NCBI RefSeq assembly: GCF_049341845.1
Contig: NZ_JBMPIT010000012.1
Coordinates: forward strand, 13,785 to 77,784
Reading direction: 5' to 3'
DNA from: Curtobacterium guangdongense
GTDB lineage: Bacteria; Actinomycetota; Actinomycetes; Actinomycetales; Microbacteriaceae
Length of the DNA stretch: 64,000 nt
Shown: piece by piece, positions 58,394 through 64,000 of the stretch
Position numbering within the stretch: position 1 is the first letter of the stretch
Layout: each line of letters opens with the position of its first letter
Program-made: the position numbers and the translations under genes
The notes under the pieces: model-generated
Told to the model about the DNA's origin: nothing
Databases searched by the model: none
What the model saw: only the letters and a program-made list of their open reading frames with translations

Positions 58394-58433
58394 TCGTCAA
58401 ATCGACGGAATTGCTGGGAAACGCGCCGTCCTT

Positions 58434-58463
58434 TTCACGGGTGGGCAGAATTCGCGCTACTCT
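58434..58463 (+). promoter_or_regulatory. Candidate lsr2 promoter
   Basis: -35 TTCACG (58434-58439), 18-bp spacer, -10 TACTCT (58458-58463), then a leader of about 30 bases with AGGAGG before the ATG. The leader is AT-richer than the surroundings. Confidence 0.45.
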
Positions 58464-58501
58464 GGCGGGGATTTCCTTTCCCCACGCGCCAGGAGGCCAC
58501 A

Positions 58502-58852
58502 ATGGCACAGAAGGTCACCGTCCAGCTCGTCGACGATCTCGACGACTCGCCGATCACCCCGGGTGACGGACGCACCGTTGAATTCGCATTCGACGGGTCC
58601 ACGTACGAGATCGACCTGTCGAACGACAACGTCGACAAGTTCCGCGAAGCGATCTCCGACTACGTCGCCGCCGCGCGCAAGGTGAGCGGCCGCCGGACCG
58701 GCGGTGCCGGTGCCCCGAAGTCGGCGCCGAAGCGCGGCAATTCCGAAGAACTCGCGAAGGTCCGTGAATGGGCCAAGGAGAACGGGTACGAGGTCTCCTC
58801 GCGCGGTCGTATCTCGACCCAGGTGCAGGAAGCGTACGCAGCGGCGCACTAG
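58502..58852 (+). CDS. lsr2: Lsr2-family nucleoid-associated protein
   Basis: H-NS-like xenogeneic silencer of 116 residues. N-terminal dimer domain (VTVQLVDDLDDSPITPGDGRTVEF), a flexible basic linker, and a C-terminal DNA-binding domain with the AT-hook-like RGR in VSSRGRISTQVQEAY. Binds the minor groove of AT-rich DNA. Strong ribosome site AGGAGG. Confidence 0.95.
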   Translation: MAQKVTVQLVDDLDDSPITPGDGRTVEFAFDGSTYEIDLSNDNVDKFREAISDYVAAARKVSGRRTGGAGAPKSAPKRGNSEELAKVREWAKENGYEVSSRGRISTQVQEAYAAAH

Positions 58853-58861
58853 TCCCTGTCC

Positions 58862-58900
58862 ACGAAGCCCGGTCGACCATCGCGGTCGAGCGGGCTTCGT
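58862..58900 (+). terminator. Intrinsic terminator after lsr2
   Basis: ACGAAGCCCG pairs with CGGGCTTCGT outside an inner TCGACC/GGTCGA stem; about 16 pairs, followed by CGTTCCTCC. Seven to eight bases after the lsr2 stop. Confidence 0.8.
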
Positions 58901-58990
58901 CGTTCCTCCACAGGTCGATTGCTGTGGCATTCTCTGCACAGAGTTCCGATTCGTGGTCGGACGGTCGCATGCGGTGGCGACGCTTGCCCC

Positions 58991-59344
58991 ATGACATCAG
59001 GGACATTGGGAGCGCGTGGTGAATCCATCGCCGCGGATTGGCTGGAACAGCGGGGCTACGTCGTCGTGGACCGCAATTGGCGCTGTGCCCGTGGCGAACT
59101 CGACATCGTCGCGCGGAAGGGCACCGACCTGGTCTTCGTCGAGGTGAAGACCCGCGCGACCGCTTCGACCGGTCACCCGCTCGAAGCCCTCACCGCCCAG
59201 AAGCTCGCACGGCTCCGACTGCTCGTGCCGCTCTGGTTCTCGGCGCACCCGACCGAGCACGCGCACCGCATCCGGCTCGACGCGATCGCGGTGCACGTGA
59301 TGGGGGACCGTGCGGTCGTCGAGCACGTTGAGGCGATCGCGTGA
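58991..59344 (+). CDS. yraN: UPF0102/YraN nuclease-fold protein
   Basis: Protein of 117 residues with the restriction-endonuclease-like core: RGESIAADWLEQRGY, CARGELDIVARKGTDLVFVEVKTR (E-x-D...E-x-K active-site arrangement). Family function is not firmly known. GTGA overlap with comM and the dprA neighbour link it to DNA processing. Confidence 0.92.
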   Translation: MTSGTLGARGESIAADWLEQRGYVVVDRNWRCARGELDIVARKGTDLVFVEVKTRATASTGHPLEALTAQKLARLRLLVPLWFSAHPTEHAHRIRLDAIAVHVMGDRAVVEHVEAIA

Positions 59345-60873
59345 CCGACATCGGCCGGTCCGCAGCGGTCGCGTTGCTCGGGGTCAGCGGGCGGCTGGTG
59401 GAGGTCGAAGCCCACCTGACCAGTCAGCTCCCCGGGTTCAGCATCATCGGGCTCCCGGACACGTCGCTCGGCGAGGCACGCGAACGCGTCCGGTCGGCGG
59501 CGGCGAACGCCGGGTGTCCGCTGCCGGCACGACGCATCACGGTCAACCTGACTCCGGCGGCGATCCCGAAGCGCGGCTCCGGGTTCGACCTCGCGATCGC
59601 GATGGCGGTCCTCGCCGCCACCGGCACGGCGCCGGGTGTGTCACACCGCGTGGTCTACATCGGGGAGCTCGGCCTCGACGGGCGGGTCCGTCCGGTCCCC
59701 GGCGTGATCCCGATGACCGTCGCGGCGCGAGACGCCGGTGCGGATCGGGTCGTGGTGCCCGTCGGCAACCTCGCCGAGGCACGAGCGGTCCCCGACGTCG
59801 CGGTGACGGGCGTCGACTCGCTCCGTGGCGCCGCGATCGACGCCGGCGCGCTGCTGCCCCCGGTCGAGGTCGAGCCGGTGATGACGGACACGACACCCGC
59901 ACTGCCACCTCCGGCCGCCGAACTCGCTGACGTCGTGGGCAACGAGGTCGGGGTCCGTGCGATGCTCGTCGCCGCCGCCGGTGGCCACCACGTCCTGTTG
60001 CTCGGTCCACCCGGCGCGGGGAAGACGATGCTCGCCGAGCGGTTGCCGGGGCTCTTGCCCGACCTCGATCCGCCGGCCGCGCTGGAGGTCGCTTCCGTCC
60101 GCTCGATCGCGGGCCTCGGCGCCCGCTCCTGGACGACGCGTCCTCCGTGGGAGGCGCCGCACCACTCGGCCTCGGCGATCGCGCTGATCGGCGGCGGCTC
60201 GGGGACGATCCGTCCCGGAGCGGTCTCCCGGGCGACCAGGGGTGTGCTCTTCCTCGACGAGGCGCCGGAGTTCCCGCGGGCGGTACTCGACGCCCTGCGG
60301 CAACCGTTGGAGTCCGGGAAGATCACGGTGCACCGGGCAGCTGGAGCGGCGGAGTTCCCCGCCAGGTGCCAGGTCGTCCTCGCGGCGAACCCGTGTCCGT
60401 GCGGGAACGCCGGCACCCGGGCGGACCTCGGCGGGCCGCCGTGCGACTGCTCCCCGATGACGGTCCGTCGGTACCTCGGACGGATGTCCGGGCCGCTGCT
60501 CGACCGGATCGACATCCGGGTGCACGTCCACCGGATGACCACGGCCGAGATGCGGAGGACCGACGGCACGACGCCGACCAGCGAGGAGGCCCGGGCGGTC
60601 GTGTCCGCGGCCCGGACGCGGATGGAAAACCGGCTCGCGGGCACCGGGTGGTCCAGGAACGCCGAGGTCCCCGGCTCCTGGTTGCGCGGCGACGGTCGGC
60701 CCGAGCCGGGTTCCACCACGGTGCTCGACCGGGCGCTCGACCTGGGGACGCTGACGATGCGCGGTTGGGACCGGGTGATGCGCCTGGCCTGGACGATCGC
60801 CGACCTCGACGGCGTCGACCGGCCGGCGCGGGGACAGGTCGACGCAGCGGCGGCACTCCGGAGCGCGCTGTGA
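59341..60873 (+). CDS. comM: ComM/YifB Mg-chelatase-like AAA+ ATPase
   Basis: Protein of 510 residues. N-terminal ChlI-like domain (EVEAHLTSQLPGFSIIGLPD), central AAA+ with Walker A GPPGAGKTMLAERLPGLLP, Walker B GVLFLDEAPEF, and the zinc-like NPCPCGN block, then a C-terminal domain. ComM is a hexameric helicase that helps branch migration of incoming DNA in natural transformation. Coupled on both sides. Confidence 0.95.
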   Translation: MTDIGRSAAVALLGVSGRLVEVEAHLTSQLPGFSIIGLPDTSLGEARERVRSAAANAGCPLPARRITVNLTPAAIPKRGSGFDLAIAMAVLAATGTAPGVSHRVVYIGELGLDGRVRPVPGVIPMTVAARDAGADRVVVPVGNLAEARAVPDVAVTGVDSLRGAAIDAGALLPPVEVEPVMTDTTPALPPPAAELADVVGNEVGVRAMLVAAAGGHHVLLLGPPGAGKTMLAERLPGLLPDLDPPAALEVASVRSIAGLGARSWTTRPPWEAPHHSASAIALIGGGSGTIRPGAVSRATRGVLFLDEAPEFPRAVLDALRQPLESGKITVHRAAGAAEFPARCQVVLAANPCPCGNAGTRADLGGPPCDCSPMTVRRYLGRMSGPLLDRIDIRVHVHRMTTAEMRRTDGTTPTSEEARAVVSAARTRMENRLAGTGWSRNAEVPGSWLRGDGRPEPGSTTVLDRALDLGTLTMRGWDRVMRLAWTIADLDGVDRPARGQVDAAAALRSAL

Positions 60874-62093
60874 CGGGCACGTCCGCGCTCGGTGGTGTGG
60901 ACCTCAGCGGCGTCCGGCCGGTGGCGTCGGTGACGGAGGACGCCGAGGTGGTCGCGCGGGTCGCGTGGAGTGCCCTGGCAGAACCCGGCGACTCCGGTGC
61001 CGGTGCCCTCGTGGCGGTGCTCGGTGCAGCGCGTGCGCTGGAACTCGTGTTCGCGGAGGCGTCCGGCCGCGGCGGTGCGGTGGTCCGTGCGTGCGCCGGC
61101 GCCGTCGCTGCCGACGAACTCCTCGGCCTGCAGGCGACGGTCGACGCCGGACTGCGGCGGTGGGGGCCGCGACTCGACCGCACCGATGTCGCTTGCGCGG
61201 TGGAGCGTGCCGAGGCGGTGGGCGCGACGCTGCTGGTGCCCGGTGATCCGGCCTGGCCCGAGCGCGCCGCGGACCTCGGCGACCATGCGCCACTCGTGCT
61301 CTGGTGTCGCGGTCGGGCGGCCTCCGTCGTCGATCGGCCGACGCTCGCCGTCGTCGGCGCCAGGGCGAACACCCTCGCCGGTGCAGAGGCCACTGCCGAG
61401 ATCACGTCGTCGGCGGCCGATGGCGGGTGCGCCATCGTCAGTGGGGGCGCGTACGGGATCGATGCGGTCGCACACCGCGTGGCGATCGCTGCCGGAGCCC
61501 CCACCGTGGCGGTGCTCGCCGGTGGGATCGACCAGCTCTACCCCGTCGGGCACGTCGAACTGCTCCGGAACGTCAGTCGTCAGGGGATGCTCCTGGCCGA
61601 GTCGCCCCCTGGTACGCGTCCCACCCGCTGGCGTTTCCTCGCCCGCAACCGGATGATCGCCGCCCTGAGCGACGCAGTCGTGGTCGTCGAGGCCGGGGCA
61701 CGGTCCGGTGCGCTCAACACGGCGAACCACGCCGCACAGCTCGGACGCCCCGTGTTCGCCGTCCCGGGGGCGTTCTCGTCGCCAGCGTCGGTGGGGTGCC
61801 ACCGCCTCGTCGCAGATCGTCGCGCAGAGCTCGCCGTCATGCCCTCCGACCCGGCACGCGCCGCACTCGGGTTCCACGCCGGGACGGACCCGCAAGAGCC
61901 TGTTCCGTTGCGTTCGCCCGTCGAGGACCCCGACGTCGTCCGGGTGCTCGACGCGCTCGGGCGACGGCCGATCGGTGACCTCGAGGCGGCTCGTCGATCG
62001 GGCCTGTCGGTGGCCGCGGCGTCCGATGCGCTCGCGCTCGCCGAGCTCCAGGGACTCGTGCGCCGCGGGCGTGAGGGCTGGACCGTCGCATGA
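60870..62093 (+). CDS. dprA: DNA processing protein DprA
   Basis: Loads RecA on incoming single-stranded DNA. 407 residues: N-terminal SAM-like helices, Rossmann core VVGARANTLAGAEAT, SGGAYGIDAVAHRVA, GGIDQLYP, ARNRMIAALSDAVVVVEAGARSGAL, and a C-terminal winged helix (DPDVVRVLDALGRRP onward). GTG 60870 overlaps comM (GTGA). Confidence 0.95.
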   Translation: MTGTSALGGVDLSGVRPVASVTEDAEVVARVAWSALAEPGDSGAGALVAVLGAARALELVFAEASGRGGAVVRACAGAVAADELLGLQATVDAGLRRWGPRLDRTDVACAVERAEAVGATLLVPGDPAWPERAADLGDHAPLVLWCRGRAASVVDRPTLAVVGARANTLAGAEATAEITSSAADGGCAIVSGGAYGIDAVAHRVAIAAGAPTVAVLAGGIDQLYPVGHVELLRNVSRQGMLLAESPPGTRPTRWRFLARNRMIAALSDAVVVVEAGARSGALNTANHAAQLGRPVFAVPGAFSSPASVGCHRLVADRRAELAVMPSDPARAALGFHAGTDPQEPVPLRSPVEDPDVVRVLDALGRRPIGDLEAARRSGLSVAAASDALALAELQGLVRRGREGWTVA

Positions 62094-62131
62094 CGCGCCG
62101 ACGCCAGCCCGCCGCCGCCTCCGGACGCGCC

Positions 62132-62137
62132 TACGCT
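62132..62137 (+). promoter_or_regulatory. -10 box of xerC, leaderless
   Basis: TACGCT, seven bases before ATG 62145; same box and spacing as the MBL gene. Confidence 0.5.
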
Positions 62138-62144
62138 GGTCGCC

Positions 62145-63098
62145 ATGGACGGCGACCGCGGGACCCTGGGTGGTGCGGTCACGTCCTTCCTGCGGGAGGC
62201 GCGAGACGTCCGCGGGCTCAGCGAACAGACCGTCCGGGCGTACCGGGGCGACCTCGAGGACCTCCTCCGCTTCGCCGATGCTCGGGGGATCGACTCCGTC
62301 GGCGCGGTGACCCTCGACGTGCTCCGCGACTGGCTGTGGGACGCGAACGAGCGGGGGCTCGCGCGGTCGAGCATCGCGCGACGCTCGTCGTCGGTTCGAG
62401 CGTTCACCCGCTGGGCGACCGAGGGCGGCGTGCTGGAGGTGGACCCCGGTGTGCGACTCCGTGCGCCGAAGGGCGCCGCGCATCTCCCACGGGTCGTGAC
62501 CGAGGACCAGGTCCGAGGGCTCCTCGACGGGCTGGCCGACCGGGCAGCGGGGGACGATCCCGGAGCGCTGCGTGACGTGGCGCTCGTCGAGCTGTTGTAC
62601 GCGGCGGCGATCCGTGTCAGCGAGCTCGTGGGGATCGACCTCGTCGACGTCGATCGAGCGCGGTTGACCGTCCGGGTGCTCGGCAAGGGCGGCAAGGAGC
62701 GTGTGGTGCCGTTCGGGGTCCCCGCCAGGGACGCGCTCGAGGCCTGGCTCGAACGGGGGCGTCCGGTGCTCCTGGCCGCTGCGGCCTCGACTCAGGCCAC
62801 GGGTTCCGGGACGCCGGCTCACGACGCGCTCTTCCTCGGGGACCGCGGTGGACGGCTCGGCGTCCGGAGCGCCTACCGCATCGTCGCGCGGCTGTTGCAG
62901 GGGTTCCCCGGGGAGGGACCGAGCGGGCCGCACACCTTCCGGCACACAGCGGCGACGCACCTGCTCGACGGGGGAGCCGACCTCCGTGCCGTGCAGGAGA
63001 TGCTCGGCCACGCGAGTCTCGGCACGACGCAGATCTACACGCACGTCTCCTCGGCGCGACTCCGCGAGGTCTACCGCACGGCGCACCCGCGCGCCTGA
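62145..63098 (+). CDS. xerC: Tyrosine recombinase XerC
   Basis: Resolves chromosome dimers at dif together with XerD. 317 residues: SAM-like N-domain to about 100, catalytic domain with R157 (AIRVSEL), K181 (GKGGKER), H263/R266 (HTFRHTA), H289 (LGHASL) and nucleophile Y298 (IYTH). All residues present. Usual place after dprA and before rpsB. Confidence 0.95.
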   Translation: MDGDRGTLGGAVTSFLREARDVRGLSEQTVRAYRGDLEDLLRFADARGIDSVGAVTLDVLRDWLWDANERGLARSSIARRSSSVRAFTRWATEGGVLEVDPGVRLRAPKGAAHLPRVVTEDQVRGLLDGLADRAAGDDPGALRDVALVELLYAAAIRVSELVGIDLVDVDRARLTVRVLGKGGKERVVPFGVPARDALEAWLERGRPVLLAAAASTQATGSGTPAHDALFLGDRGGRLGVRSAYRIVARLLQGFPGEGPSGPHTFRHTAATHLLDGGADLRAVQEMLGHASLGTTQIYTHVSSARLREVYRTAHPRA

Positions 63099-63174
63099 CG
63101 CGACCGTCCGGCCGCCGGGCGAGCCGCCGTCCGTCCCGCCGGGGGTCACCCTGTCCGGTGCTGTTCTCGTCCGT

Positions 63175-63241
63175 GTTGCACCCCGGTGCGGACGTCGCGC
63201 CCCGTCACGACCGGGCGCGATGATCACGGCGGGGTGCGAAC
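63175..63241. terminator. Nested inverted repeats between convergent xerC and M23 genes
   Basis: Outer arms GCACCCCG/CGGGGTGC (63178-63185, 63230-63237) enclose inner arms TCGCGCCC/GGGCGCGA (63195-63202, 63213-63220). Convergent placement suits a terminator; the shape is weaker than the other palindromes. Confidence 0.45.
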
Positions 63242-63245
63242 GCGG

Positions 63246-63806
63246 TCATCCCGGCCACGCCGACTCGGGGAGCAGCACGGGCCACTCCGGTGCGGGCAGG
63301 TACGGCGTCGGGTCGACGTACCGATCGTCGACGCGGGCGCCGAGGTGCACGCACGGTGAACCCGCTGGACAGTGCCCGACCGCGACGTGTCCGACGACCG
63401 ATCCCTGCCGCACGGAATCGCCGGCCATGACGACCGGGGCGACCGAGTCCAGCGTGCTCACGAGCCCCGCGCCGTGGTCGATCGTCACCACCGGCCGCCC
63501 GGCGACCGACCCGGCGAAGGCGACGATGCCGTCATCGACCGCGACCGCCGCTGTGCCGATGGCCGCCGGCACGTCGATGCCGCGGTGTCCCGCGGCGTAG
63601 TCGTCGGCGGGGGCTTCCCACCCGCGCTCGACCACCCGCACCCCGGTGGGCCACACCCAGGGCGCCGCGGCGTCCCCGACGATGATCGTCGTCGCCGCGT
63701 GGGCCGCTGCCGGCGGGTCGGGGGACCGGGCGCTCCCGACGTCGCACCCGCCCAGCGCGACGAGCGCTCCGGCGACGAGAGCGGGTGCCAAGGTGGGGCG
63801 GATCAC
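63246..63806 (-). CDS. M23-family peptidoglycan hydrolase-like lipoprotein
   Basis: Protein of 186 residues. A signal peptide ends at lipobox LGGC. The LytM fold shows the HxxxD zinc motif as HRGID, but the usual C-terminal HxH reads CVH (PCVHLGAR), so one active-site His is replaced by Cys. This is seen in several actinobacterial M23 proteins and may mean altered or lost catalysis. GTG 63806 is chosen because it begins the signal peptide; CAGGCT six bases before it could be a -10. Confidence 0.85.
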   Translation of the reverse strand: MIRPTLAPALVAGALVALGGCDVGSARSPDPPAAAHAATTIIVGDAAAPWVWPTGVRVVERGWEAPADDYAAGHRGIDVPAAIGTAAVAVDDGIVAFAGSVAGRPVVTIDHGAGLVSTLDSVAPVVMAGDSVRQGSVVGHVAVGHCPAGSPCVHLGARVDDRYVDPTPYLPAPEWPVLLPESAWPG

Positions 63807-64000
63807 GTGACCAGCCTGGAGCGGGGGAGGCGAGCGCAGGTCCGCCGGCGCCGATCTGTGGAAGGTGAGTCGCGCCTCCAGGCTGTGGAGGGTCCGTGCA
63901 AGCGCAATCAGCGACAAGATCGGTGGGTGGATTCAGGTGGTGGTTGCAACACCTGTTTCTGTTGGTCGTGAGAGTAGTTGCTTGAGTGCTTCGGCGGGAG
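63807..64000. other. Intergenic region at window end
   Basis: No gene is supported. It is AT-richer near the edge and has a small dyad CAGGTG/CACCTG (63935-63956 region). By conserved order rpsB probably follows beyond the window, so its promoter may lie here, but I cannot fix it. Confidence 0.4.

Noticed and set aside
62145..63098. Prophage or island integrase
   Set aside because: Sequence and position after dprA are those of chromosomal XerC; no phage genes or att repeats are near.

Overview
The window is high-GC actinobacterial chromosome. The order of housekeeping genes (leuCD-murA-plsC-gpsA-ddl, DUF3515/thiL, rsmD/recG-coaD-yceD-rpmF-rnc-mutM-smc-ftsY, ffh, rpsP-khpA-rimM-trmD, rplS-lepB-rnhB-DUF2469, lsr2, yraN-comM-dprA-xerC) is the usual one of Actinobacteria. 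The accessory content points to Microbacteriaceae and most plausibly Curtobacterium: there is a complete cyclohexanecarboxyl-CoA (CHC-CoA) operon, and omega-cyclohexyl fatty acids are a known trait of Curtobacterium pusillum. The genus is an inference; no rRNA gene is present to confirm it.

Layout. 0-8 kb: edge of a surface-polysaccharide locus (secreted GH16 enzyme, GT4, Wzx-type flippase, GT14-like enzyme, two GT2 paralogues). 8-13 kb: LacI-regulated carbohydrate ABC importer with a clear operator over its promoter. 13-14 kb: MBL hydrolase and two identical tRNA-Glu(CTC) genes. 14.1-16.6 kb: minus-strand, translationally coupled operon of a three-repeat Gly/Asp-rich small protein, a JmjC/cupin_4 oxygenase and a sucraseferredoxin-like Fe-S protein; I know no description of this trio. 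16.6-19.7 kb: two CrcB fluoride channel subunits, a histidine phosphatase, GNAT and FUSC-type proteins. 19.8-44 kb: leucine synthesis, murein and phospholipid precursors, CoA, translation, SMC, SRP system (ftsY, ffh) and lipoate (lipA, lipB), with a TerC exporter under a yybP-ykoY (Mn2+) riboswitch. 44-53 kb: a YbdK-like ligase and the CHC-CoA operon, sitting between ffh and rpsP. 53-64 kb: ribosomal protein, tRNA-modification, secretion, nucleoid (Lsr2) and DNA-uptake/recombination genes.

The CHC operon is the strongest metabolic story. It encodes an EPSP-synthase-like domain fused to an acyl-CoA ligase, an acyl-CoA dehydrogenase, a FabL-like enoyl reductase and a 2,4-dienoyl-CoA-reductase-like flavoprotein. 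This is the same set and order as ansJ-ansK-ansL-chcA-ansM of ansatrienin producers, which convert shikimate to CHC-CoA. Here the product would prime omega-cyclohexyl fatty acid synthesis.

Intergenic DNA is unusually structured. At least three dispersed palindrome families occur. One is a composite element of a 19-bp-period array, a conserved linker and a perfect palindrome; its three copies all lie between convergent genes. Members of the palindrome family also sit inside two operons. Many genes have a TANNNT -10 box 6-9 bases before the start codon, which indicates leaderless transcription as common practice.
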